The notes under the pieces were generated by a model. That model worked only from the letters and a program-made list of their open reading frames with translations, searched no databases and was not told where the DNA came from. Shown here piece after piece: positions 26,065 to 34,417 of a stretch of DNA of 64,000 nt. Each line of letters opens with the position of its first letter. Positions within the stretch are counted from its first letter, which is position 1. Source of the stretch: Euryarchaeota archaeon SM23-78 (GTDB lineage: Archaea; Nanobdellota; Nanobdellia; Woesearchaeales; SM23-78); NCBI GenBank assembly GCA_001595785.1, contig LSSJ01000026.1, forward strand, positions 1 to 64,000. The letters run 5' to 3'. Made by a program: the position numbers and the translations under genes.

Positions 26065-26603
26065 AACTTTTAAACAAGAAAGGAATCTTGCAAGCAATAG
26101 AAGACATAGGTTTTGCCATAATCGTTATATTCATAGCAATTCTTTTGATGGGTTTGCTTACCAAGGTTAATGAACAGAATAATATAAATGAGGGTAAGAT
26201 TTTTATGGAGCAGGCACTTAGTGATAATCTTGTTGCTCTTTATCTAAAACAACCAGTTGATGTGCATGGGGATATATTAACCATGGCTGATTTAACAGTT
26301 CTGGCTTATGAGTCAAAAAGCATATACAAAGATTGGTGGACTTCAGAAACCAATCGTATTTTTATGAGTAGTTTTGGGTATGAGTCTGAAGGAAATTATC
26401 GAATATGTGTAAGAGAACATGGTTCAGATGCATGCAAACTTGTTGCTGGAAGAATGTCTGTGACTATGCCTACTCATCAGCAAGTTTTTCATGCAAAATG
26501 GGGTACCTCGCTGAGTCCAAACAAATTACCTGATTCAGTGTTTAACTTGCCTTCCTATTCAGGTAAAGGGTTATACGTACTAATATATGTTAAAAAGCAA
26601 TAA
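26061..26603 (+). CDS. membrane-anchored cassette protein, 180 residues
   Basis: NKKGILQAIEDIG start followed by a hydrophobic stalk (about 16-34) with a Glu before the span, as in type IV pilins. The extracellular domain has two cysteines (CVREHGSDAC). No family recognised. Eight bases separate it from the hydrolase gene. Confidence 0.65.
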   Translation: MKLLNKKGILQAIEDIGFAIIVIFIAILLMGLLTKVNEQNNINEGKIFMEQALSDNLVALYLKQPVDVHGDILTMADLTVLAYESKSIYKDWWTSETNRIFMSSFGYESEGNYRICVREHGSDACKLVAGRMSVTMPTHQQVFHAKWGTSLSPNKLPDSVFNLPSYSGKGLYVLIYVKKQ

Positions 26604-26611
26604 GGATAAAC

Positions 26612-29600
26612 ATGAAATTCATCAACAAAAAACAATCCCAAACCGGCCTCTTATTATTCCCTACTCTAGCCTTTGTGCTTGCTCTTATACTTTTCTTTTT
26701 ATTCACTGCTCCTAGTATTGATGATAGTATTGGTAAAAAGCAGGCAGCTATTATTAGGACTGTGGGTAAGGGAGAGCAAGAGCTTAGTTTTGTGGATACT
26801 TCTGCTAGGCTGGCTGCTTGGAAAAGTATTTTTGAGATTGGTGATAACGGAGGCTTTTATTCTGACATAGGCGATGAGCCTGATGTATTAACAGAAGAGT
26901 ATCCTTGTGATAGGTTTGTATACAACCTTTGGAATTCTAAGAATTCTAAGTGTTGGCCTAGCTCTGATGAAGTAAAGGCTGCTCTTGAAAATTATTTTGA
27001 TAAGAACTTAAAAACAGTTTTTTTTGCTCAGCACCCTACTAATAGATTTAATAGAATCATTTATAATTATGAGGTTGAGAGTGATGCTACTACCAAGCGC
27101 ACCCTTATTAGAGGCATTACTCAGAACAGCACTCCTATAAGGATTGTTTATGAAGCAAGAGTTAGTGAAGAAGTTACTCTTTCCAGAGATGTTTTTATAG
27201 AGGATGAACCCATTACTGAGTGTTGTGATGGTGTTTGTGTTGTTGGTGTTGCTGATGATTATTATAACAAGTATGGTCCTGCTAGTGCTATTAATCTTCC
27301 TTATGTATGGGGAGGAGAAACCCCTTATGATATTGATGAGACTCAGAGAAAAGCTGAGAATCCTGACTCTTTTTTTCATGGGGTTTTTGTTGATGATGAC
27401 CAGGAAGGTAAAGGAATACCTAGTGTTCCTGGCTTTGACTGCTCAGGCTTTGTGTGGTGGGTTTACAAGCACGCAGCCATACCTGACTTTAAGGGTAGAT
27501 TAACAGCTATGGGATATGAAGAAGTAGCAGAGAAGAATGGTTATGAACAGATATGTGGTCCTAGTTCTAGCCAGTGCACTTTACAGGTTATGGATAATAA
27601 TGCAGAGCCAGGAGACTTACTTTTCAAACACAATAATCCAAAAGCATCTGCAGGCCATATAGCTATTTATGCTGGTAATGGTTATATATATGATTCTTCA
27701 AGCCCAAGGAACGGCATTGATAAAAGGCCTTTGCCTCAGGACTGGTTGCAATACTTAACTGTTTACAGGTTCCCTTATAACACTGGGTGTGTTCATGAAG
27801 AACAAGAAGTTGTAAGAACTTCTGTTACTGAGATTCCTAAAGATGCTCATGACAGAATTATGTTTTATGATGATATTATCCAAGAAGAGGCTAGTAAAAA
27901 CAAGGTTCCAGATACTTTGATAAAAGCAGTTATTATGCAGGAGAGCAGGGGTGACAAGGATGCTGTTTCCTGCACTGGGTGCGCTGGTATAATGCAGTTC
28001 TGTGGACCAACAGCCAGGGATTCAAGATTCAGTGGCATCTTTGATAATCAAATCACCACGTGCAAATGCCATACTTGTAAAGTAGGTGTTGGGTGTGCTT
28101 CTTTTAGTGGGTGTAGCCCTAGTAATGATAATCGTTTTGACCCTGAAAAATCCATTAAAGCAGGCGCACTCTATCTTAGAATCCTTTTAAAACACTTTGA
28201 AGACTATGCTCATAAAGATGCCTTTGCAGTTGCTTCTTATAATTCAGGCCAAGGCTTGGTGGATAAAGCAATAAAAAAGGCTAAAAATGCTTATTCTACA
28301 AATGATCCTTCTTGGAGCCAAGTATTTTCTCAGATAACACCTCAACTAATCTATGAGGTTTATTGTTCAGGTGGTGATAGCACTAGTTATTATTGTGGGC
28401 CTGGCTCTGATGAATACCGAGTAGCCAAGGTAAGAGAAGTAGGAACCTATGTGGAGAATGTGCTTAACTACTACGCAGCCTTTGGTGGTGGCAGCATTAG
28501 TGCTACTTCTACTTATAAAGGGGTCAAGGTTAGCTTCACACCAACAAGGATTGGCTACTATTATGTTAATCCTAGCTTTACAACAGAGGTTGATTATAAT
28601 CTTGGAATCTATAATGGGCTTAGTGCTTGGGCTAGAAAGACTTATGAGGTTTGCTCTGGCAGTCAAAAAGATTTGTCTGAGTGTGTTGAGGAGGAAAAAA
28701 AGAAGCATAATGATGCTGTTGCAACAACCATTGCAGCTACAGTATCAAGTGCTTTTGGTGTAGCTCCTAATAATCCAAACCCTTTGGCTTCTAATCTGTT
28801 ATTCTTATTTAAGAAACCCTCTGATCCTCTATGTGATGGAGACAAGGACCGTGGTTACTATGAGTTCATTGAGACCTTTGAGGATTGCTTAGATCATAAA
28901 CTACCTGGTTGTTACTGCAAATTTGATAAAAATCTAAAGTTCTTTAAGCTTAAGCTATCATCTGAAAAAATTGTTCTCTATGATGAACTAAACGCTGTTA
29001 AGGATTCTTATGATTTCTCTGATGACAAGAAGTTTATGCTTTATCATAATAATAAAGAAGTGGATTACATGATTCTAAAAGGAGAAGGTCTTGGCAAGTA
29101 TTACTCATTGGAATACCATTATAAGAATAGTGACACAGTGGATAAGGTCTCTCAAAGAGATAATCTTTACTTTGTTAAGAACAGTGAAAAGCTTGAAGAC
29201 TTTGTTTATAATCTTGATGGACTCGAGAAGTGCGACTTGAAAGGCTCAAAGCATAAGTTCAGGTTCTGCGCTATTTCTCCTCAGATGATTCCTAAGTATG
29301 AGAAAGACAAGCTTAGGTACAGAGAAGTAGCTGTAAAATTTGCTCTAGATTTATATGATGCTCCTCCACCAGCAATTGCTCCTGATAGCACAGAAGTTGA
29401 TAAACCAGAAGATATGCTTAAACAAGAAAAAGAGAATGTTTTAACACCTGAAAAAGAGTGTGAAGGTCTTGGTAATGCAAACTTAAAGCTAACTACTTCT
29501 ACCAAGGACTTAAAGCCTGCTTATGAAAGCTTTATCTCAAACTTGGTTACTAAACTGGTGCCTGAACTGGGTGTACTATTATTTGTCAAGAACTTCTTTG

Positions 29601-30946
29601 TGACTCAGAATGAGTTGCCTGCTCTTATTACTGTAGAGCTTGACCTTAAAGGGGCTTCTGAGGAGTGTGATGTTGTGGGCTTGGCTTATAAATGCGGTTT
29701 AGGGGTTCAACCTTATAAGAATGGCAAGTTTGATTTTTCCAATCCAACAGGTTACATAGACCTTTCTAGTCGTTTTAATGCACAGTCTAGTTTTTCTTGT
29801 GATGCGCCTGAGGCCTGCACCTTTTTTACTAATCCTGATGGCTCTTTAACAGAGGGTAAGATAAGATGCGCTAAGCCCAGCATTAGCAAGGATAAAAATA
29901 CTATATCATTTAGTATTAGTAAGTGCACAGACCCAATCCTTCAGTATAAGAAGATGAGTGGTTTGGATATTATAACAGCTGCTCTTAATGGCTTTGGCTA
30001 CTACTTTGCCTTTGCTTATGTTGATGGTAATGGTAATTATGGACCAGCAAATATTAAGAGTGTTGAGATTCCTTCTATTATGAACCAACTAGAAGAACAA
30101 CTAGGACTAGAAAACTTGTTCTTACTAAAATCAGTTCTTCTAGGCAACTATGAAGATTTATTTGGTTTGCTTGGCTTTGATGATGAGTTCCAGTTTATCA
30201 GGAATGCTCTAGCCAGTGCTTCTCTTGACAGAATACTTATGAATCTTGAAGGTCAAGGTGCTGATGCTCTTTATGGTGAGATAGCTAAGCATATCAAGGA
30301 TGAGGATGCTGCTAAAATAGTAACAGACCTTGCACAAGATGCTCTTAATGGAAAACTAGATACTGATTATGCACAAGAATTAGTGAATAAACTCACAGAT
30401 AACCTTGGAGATGATGAGATTGATATGGTTCTGGAGAAACTAGTGGAAGCAGGGGACACCTTAGATTATGTGGTTGATTTTCTTGATAAACTACCAGATG
30501 ATGTAAAGCAGGAATTATTAGAAGAGATAGGAGAAGGGGTGTATGAGGGAACCAGTGGAGGAGTTGAAGTAACAGGCTATGCTATAGGTGTTGTAATTCA
30601 TCCTGAGAATGTTGATGAGAGATGGGATGAGGTCATGGAGGATAAGGACAAGGTCATCTCTATAATAAAAGAACTAAACCCTGCAGATAAACTAGCATTA
30701 TTCCAGCACATGGCAGCAGAAGTCCCTGACCAGCTTCTTAAAGCAGCTGTTAATACTGTTAGCAAGAATAAAATAGCAGAAACTGTGCGAGAGGTGCTTG
30801 GAGAGAAGAACGAGCTTGCAAGACTAATCGCTTATGCTTCTCCTGATTATGCTAAAAAAGCAGCTCTTGATTATTTCCTTAACCAATTCCCTGAGTACAG
30901 AGACCTGTTTAATCTTTTCGAGGATTTCGGAGGAGTTACGTGCTAG
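26612..30946 (+). CDS. membrane-anchored two-domain peptidoglycan hydrolase (NlpC/P60 + lytic transglycosylase)
   Basis: 1444 residues. A basic INKKQSQTG start and one membrane helix (about 11-32) anchor the protein. Residues about 220-385 form an NlpC/P60 cysteine peptidase with PYVWGG, FDCSGFVWW (Cys277), PGDLLF and AGHIAIYAGNG (His349). Residues about 405-605 form an SLT/GEWL transglycosylase with IMQESRG (Glu444), GIMQF and AVASYNSGQ. Then come Cys-containing beta regions and a helical C-terminal region (about 1160-1435). Both domains act on bacterial murein, yet the host is archaeal. It ends the pilin-like cassette and is its likely effector. Catalytic residues are present in both domains. 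Confidence 0.88.
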   Translation: MKFINKKQSQTGLLLFPTLAFVLALILFFLFTAPSIDDSIGKKQAAIIRTVGKGEQELSFVDTSARLAAWKSIFEIGDNGGFYSDIGDEPDVLTEEYPCDRFVYNLWNSKNSKCWPSSDEVKAALENYFDKNLKTVFFAQHPTNRFNRIIYNYEVESDATTKRTLIRGITQNSTPIRIVYEARVSEEVTLSRDVFIEDEPITECCDGVCVVGVADDYYNKYGPASAINLPYVWGGETPYDIDETQRKAENPDSFFHGVFVDDDQEGKGIPSVPGFDCSGFVWWVYKHAAIPDFKGRLTAMGYEEVAEKNGYEQICGPSSSQCTLQVMDNNAEPGDLLFKHNNPKASAGHIAIYAGNGYIYDSSSPRNGIDKRPLPQDWLQYLTVYRFPYNTGCVHEEQEVVRTSVTEIPKDAHDRIMFYDDIIQEEASKNKVPDTLIKAVIMQESRGDKDAVSCTGCAGIMQFCGPTARDSRFSGIFDNQITTCKCHTCKVGVGCASFSGCSPSNDNRFDPEKSIKAGALYLRILLKHFEDYAHKDAFAVASYNSGQGLVDKAIKKAKNAYSTNDPSWSQVFSQITPQLIYEVYCSGGDSTSYYCGPGSDEYRVAKVREVGTYVENVLNYYAAFGGGSISATSTYKGVKVSFTPTRIGYYYVNPSFTTEVDYNLGIYNGLSAWARKTYEVCSGSQKDLSECVEEEKKKHNDAVATTIAATVSSAFGVAPNNPNPLASNLLFLFKKPSDPLCDGDKDRGYYEFIETFEDCLDHKLPGCYCKFDKNLKFFKLKLSSEKIVLYDELNAVKDSYDFSDDKKFMLYHNNKEVDYMILKGEGLGKYYSLEYHYKNSDTVDKVSQRDNLYFVKNSEKLEDFVYNLDGLEKCDLKGSKHKFRFCAISPQMIPKYEKDKLRYREVAVKFALDLYDAPPPAIAPDSTEVDKPEDMLKQEKENVLTPEKECEGLGNANLKLTTSTKDLKPAYESFISNLVTKLVPELGVLLFVKNFFVTQNELPALITVELDLKGASEECDVVGLAYKCGLGVQPYKNGKFDFSNPTGYIDLSSRFNAQSSFSCDAPEACTFFTNPDGSLTEGKIRCAKPSISKDKNTISFSISKCTDPILQYKKMSGLDIITAALNGFGYYFAFAYVDGNGNYGPANIKSVEIPSIMNQLEEQLGLENLFLLKSVLLGNYEDLFGLLGFDDEFQFIRNALASASLDRILMNLEGQGADALYGEIAKHIKDEDAAKIVTDLAQDALNGKLDTDYAQELVNKLTDNLGDDEIDMVLEKLVEAGDTLDYVVDFLDKLPDDVKQELLEEIGEGVYEGTSGGVEVTGYAIGVVIHPENVDERWDEVMEDKDKVISIIKELNPADKLALFQHMAAEVPDQLLKAAVNTVSKNKIAETVREVLGEKNELARLIAYASPDYAKKAALDYFLNQFPEYRDLFNLFEDFGGVTC

Positions 30947-31021
30947 CTTTTGCACTATAGAAAAGTTTTTAAAACACTACCCAGTATTATTTCTACATAC
31001 TTATTTCAAGGGTGGTTTTAT

Positions 31022-32266
31022 ATGATTAGCATGCCTTTACCTCAGATAAAAGAGAGGATTATCAAGAAGACAGGCTTAACAGAGGAACAGTTGAATCAGA
31101 AGATAAAAGCAAAGTTGCAGAAATTATCAGGCTTAATCTCAGAAGAAGGAGCAGCTCATATAATAGCTAATGAGCTTGGCGTGAAGCTGTTTGATATTGG
31201 TGAGAAGCTCCAGATAAAAAACATATTGCCAGGCATGAGAAACGTTGATGTTATAGGCAAAGTACTACAGAAGTATGAGCTAAGAGAGTTCCAGACAGAG
31301 AAACATTCAGGAAAAGTATCCAACATGCTCATAGGTGATGAAACAGGCACTGTAAGAGTGGTTATGTGGCATAAACAAGCAGAACTTATCAACCAGTTAA
31401 AAGAAGGAGATGTTGTTAAGATAAGAGGAGGATATATTAGGGATAATAATAGGAGGTATGAGATTCACCTGAGCGAGATGTCAAAATTAATCATTAATCC
31501 TCCGGGCGTAAAAGTAGAGGTCAAGCCTTATGAGCCACCAGCTGCTGTAAGGAAAAAAATTGCTGAGATACAAGAAGATGATGCTAATGTTGAAATCCTA
31601 GCCACTATTGTGCAAGTCTTTGATATCAACTTCTTTGAGGTATGCCCACAATGCAATAAGAGGATAAGGCTTAGAGAAGAAGGCTTTGTATGCCCAAGCC
31701 ACGGCAAGGTAGAGCCTAATTATAACTATGTATTAAACCTTTACCTTGATGATGGAAGCGATAACATAAGAGTGGTGTTCTGGAGACAACAAGCGGAGGA
31801 GTTATTAGGTATGGACAATTTCCAGATACTGACTTTTAAAGATGACCCTACCAAATTTGAGCCTATAAAAACAGAATTACTAGGACATATTGTAAAGATT
31901 AGTGGAAGAGCTAATAAGAATCAGAACTTTGACAGAATAGAGTTAATAGCTAGCAAGGTTGATAAAAGCCCTGACCCTGATGAAGAAATAAAAAAGTTAA
32001 AAGAAGAAGCAGACAGGGTAGTTGCAGAGGAAGAAGAAACGCCTGAAGAAGAGCCAGAGGAAGAACCAGAGCCAGAAGAGGAATCTGAAGAAGAAAAAGA
32101 AGAATCAGAGCAAGAACCTGAGGATACAGAAGAAGCAAAGGCAGAACCTGAAATAAAACAAGAAAAACCACAGCCTGCTATGCAAAAGAAAGTAAAACAA
32201 GAGCCTAAAGTTGATGATGACCTTGAGAATCTGGACCTTGATAAGGAGTTAGAAGATATTGAGTGA
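31022..32266 (+). CDS. replication protein A-like single-strand DNA-binding protein
   Basis: 414 residues: helical N terminus, OB fold (about 62-160, with GDETGTVRVVMWHKQ), second OB fold (about 188-330) interrupted by a zinc ribbon (Cys208, Cys211, Cys224, His227), and a long Glu-rich tail ending LDLDKELEDIE, which resembles the acidic protein-interaction tail of SSBs. The start is the ATG following GGTGG; a longer frame from 30950 is not supported. It acts in replication and repair, like radA and radB elsewhere in this window. Confidence 0.9.
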   Translation: MISMPLPQIKERIIKKTGLTEEQLNQKIKAKLQKLSGLISEEGAAHIIANELGVKLFDIGEKLQIKNILPGMRNVDVIGKVLQKYELREFQTEKHSGKVSNMLIGDETGTVRVVMWHKQAELINQLKEGDVVKIRGGYIRDNNRRYEIHLSEMSKLIINPPGVKVEVKPYEPPAAVRKKIAEIQEDDANVEILATIVQVFDINFFEVCPQCNKRIRLREEGFVCPSHGKVEPNYNYVLNLYLDDGSDNIRVVFWRQQAEELLGMDNFQILTFKDDPTKFEPIKTELLGHIVKISGRANKNQNFDRIELIASKVDKSPDPDEEIKKLKEEADRVVAEEEETPEEEPEEEPEPEEESEEEKEESEQEPEDTEEAKAEPEIKQEKPQPAMQKKVKQEPKVDDDLENLDLDKELEDIE

Positions 32267-32292
32267 GTATATTAAGTGGCATATCTAATTGC

Positions 32293-32751
32293 TCAATAGC
32301 GATTTTTATACTCATCTCTGAGAATAGCTTCGATTTGTGATCTTTCTATATCATTAAAGTAGTTCCTTACTTTATCTATAACTAATTTCAAAAAGGGTTT
32401 CTTCTTATTTCTTATCTTTTTCACTTTTTTCTCCTCTCTTTTTTCAATGCACCGAGAATTTTTTCTCAACCAAATATCTAAAGTTCCTTTATATCTTTCT
32501 TTTAATTCATTATATCTTTTAACTTTGTTTCTATAAAGTTCTCCTTTTTCAATATATTTATGTCCATAAAGAAATACTCCAAACATAGTCGGTGGAGGGG
32601 ACGGAGGATCTCCCGGTCCATCAAGTAATAAAGTAACATCCTCTTCTGTTAATTCATCAGCCAATTGCTCTAATTCTTTTTTTTGTTTCACATTTTTGTA
32701 ATCACTATGTAGTTTATAAATTTTACTGTTTCCCGCTGCCTTGCAACTCAA
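32293..32751 (-). CDS. basic protein of unknown function
   Basis: 152 residues, highly basic in the second half (many KK pairs, about 95-125), with a Pro-rich stretch (GDPPSPPPTMFG, about 47-58). No known domain, signal or membrane span. The start at 32751 would be TTG and is uncertain. It is convergent with the RPA gene. Confidence 0.45.
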   Translation of the reverse strand: MSCKAAGNSKIYKLHSDYKNVKQKKELEQLADELTEEDVTLLLDGPGDPPSPPPTMFGVFLYGHKYIEKGELYRNKVKRYNELKERYKGTLDIWLRKNSRCIEKREEKKVKKIRNKKKPFLKLVIDKVRNYFNDIERSQIEAILRDEYKNRY

Positions 32752-32866
32752 AACTTTAATAACTTTCTTTTAAATTTTTACATCAGTAAACAAAGGGATA
32801 TAATACTTAATAATTTAATATTTATAGAAAATTTTTTATACTACTATTCTCATCCTTATTATTAAA

Positions 32867-33394
32867 ATGGCTAAAAAGAAGGATGACAGCCCTTTATTTG
32901 AGATAATCGTTGTTCTAGCCATAGTTGTTATTGTGGCTATCACAGGCCAGGTGTTGATGCGTTATGAGACCAGAGATACCACTATTACTGGCCTTGCTGT
33001 TGCTGATTTTGAAGAGGAAAGGATGGGGGAGGATGAATTCCTGGATATAGGGGTGAGTGATATCATTGTTAATCCTCCCAGTCCTATTATTGGCCAGCCT
33101 TTTGAAGTAAAAGTATTTGTTGCTAATCAGGGCCAGGTAGAGATAAAAACCCCTTTTTATGTAGAGTTAAAGCTCATACCCAATATTGAGAATGCTGAGC
33201 CCACAGTTATTACCTCTGCCATGACCCAGTTTCTAAAGCCAGGAGAAGAGTCAAGTGCTACTTTTAGAGTGGCTACTGTTACTAGGGAAGGACCTCTAAA
33301 GCTAATAGCAACTGCTGATTCCACTGTTAAGCTTGATGATGATAACCCTGCTAATGATATGAGAAGCAAAACAGTTATAATAAACATCCAATAA
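32867..33394 (+). CDS. membrane-anchored CARDB-domain protein
   Basis: 175 residues: short basic start, membrane helix (about 10-29), and one CARDB/Ig-like domain (about 58-175, with DIGVSDIIVNPPSPIIGQPF and VFVANQGQV). Such domains are extracellular adhesion or display modules. A TTTTTTATAC TATA lies about 30 bases upstream, with no ribosome site. The next gene follows after 13 bases. Confidence 0.75.
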   Translation: MAKKKDDSPLFEIIVVLAIVVIVAITGQVLMRYETRDTTITGLAVADFEEERMGEDEFLDIGVSDIIVNPPSPIIGQPFEVKVFVANQGQVEIKTPFYVELKLIPNIENAEPTVITSAMTQFLKPGEESSATFRVATVTREGPLKLIATADSTVKLDDDNPANDMRSKTVIINIQ

Positions 33395-33407
33395 ACTGTT
33401 TCTTAAG

Positions 33408-33857
33408 ATGATGTTTTTAACCCATATAAGTTTTGCCTTGTTTATAGGTATTTTAAAAATAAGACTAATCCCTCTACCTATTGATAAATATCTTTTTCTA
33501 GCAATAGTGGTCTTGGCTGCTCTTTTACCAGACCTTGATACTCAATCATTTATTTCAAAAAAGTCCAGGCTTGGTTTTTTACGCTTGTTTTTTGAGCACA
33601 GAGGTTTTTTTCACAGCATCCTTCCCATGGTATTCTTTATGATACTAGCTTTTCTGATTACAGGCAATCCTTATTACTCTCTGGCTGTGTTGATAGGCTT
33701 TGCATCCCACCTGGTTTTTGACAGCTTAACCAAGAAAGGGGTTGCCTGGTTTTGGCCTAGCAAACTAAGAATAAGAGGGAAGTTTAGGACTGGAGGGTTA
33801 ATAGATTGGGGCTTGTTCTTGGGGTTTGCAATACTAGACCTATTCTTAATATTATAA
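33408..33857 (+). CDS. YdjM/DUF457-type membrane-bound metal-dependent hydrolase
   Basis: 149 residues with four membrane spans and the family's polar motifs LLPDLD (about 39-44), HRGFFHS (about 64-70) and GFASHLVFDSLTKKG (about 97-111) that would bind metal at the membrane face. Function of the family is poorly defined. Start taken at the first ATG of the pair at 33408. Confidence 0.75.
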   Translation: MMFLTHISFALFIGILKIRLIPLPIDKYLFLAIVVLAALLPDLDTQSFISKKSRLGFLRLFFEHRGFFHSILPMVFFMILAFLITGNPYYSLAVLIGFASHLVFDSLTKKGVAWFWPSKLRIRGKFRTGGLIDWGLFLGFAILDLFLIL

Positions 33858-33915
33858 GAATTATTAATTTAATTTTTAGAAAAGTTTATGATTTATCAAA
33901 AATAAAAAAATATAT

Positions 33916-34269
33916 TTAAACTATTATACCTCTACAGACTCTTAGAAAACCTATAATCGCCCTTATGCATTCTGGGCTTGAAGTCCCTACGTTATCACAT
34001 CCTCGGTCTATAATGGCCTCCCAATCGTCACAACTGTAATATGGTATTGCGTTTCCAGCCACATTTCCTTCTCCTATTTTCTCTGCAATTTCTTCTAATG
34101 CTCTTGTTTCTTCTTGTGTAAATCCTGATGTAGTTATTGCTTGTTGCACTTCTGGCTGTGTCGCATATATTGTCCTGCTGTCCTGCATGACCATCACTAT
34201 AATTGCCACTATAGCTACTATTGCCACTATTGCTATCATTGCATAGCTGTAGTCTTTCTTTTCTTTCAT
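33916..34269 (-). CDS. small surface protein with AIVAIVAI-type anchor
   Basis: 117 residues: KKDYSYAMIAIVAIVAIVAI anchor (about 4-28), then a small domain with four cysteines (CDDW, CDN, ECIR, CRG). The ATG at 34269 follows GAGGTG; the longer frame starts in the ribosome site. The same N-terminal anchor is found on the proteins ending at 39996 and 46864. Confidence 0.65.
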   Translation of the reverse strand: MKEKKDYSYAMIAIVAIVAIVAIIVMVMQDSRTIYATQPEVQQAITTSGFTQEETRALEEIAEKIGEGNVAGNAIPYYSCDDWEAIIDRGCDNVGTSSPECIRAIIGFLRVCRGIIV

Positions 34270-34383
34270 TGTTTGCACCTCGTTTTTGTTATTATTAGTT
34301 TATACTTTTATTTTTGAGTCAGGGTTATAAAAAGCTTTCGCACAAATTAATTACTATCTTGTTACTACTTTAGAATGGATAAG

Positions 34384-34394
34384 TTATTTAAATC
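34384..34394 (+). promoter_or_regulatory. TATA box for the PolB-like gene
   Basis: TTATTTAAATC about 28 bases before the ATG at 34418 and no ribosome site, consistent with a leaderless transcript. Confidence 0.55.
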
Positions 34395-34417
34395 TGGCTT
34401 GATTTCTGGGCTTTGCA

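Noticed and set aside
30950-31021. 24-residue N-terminal extension of the RPA-like protein
   Set aside because: No ribosome site precedes it, while GGTGG precedes the ATG at 31022.
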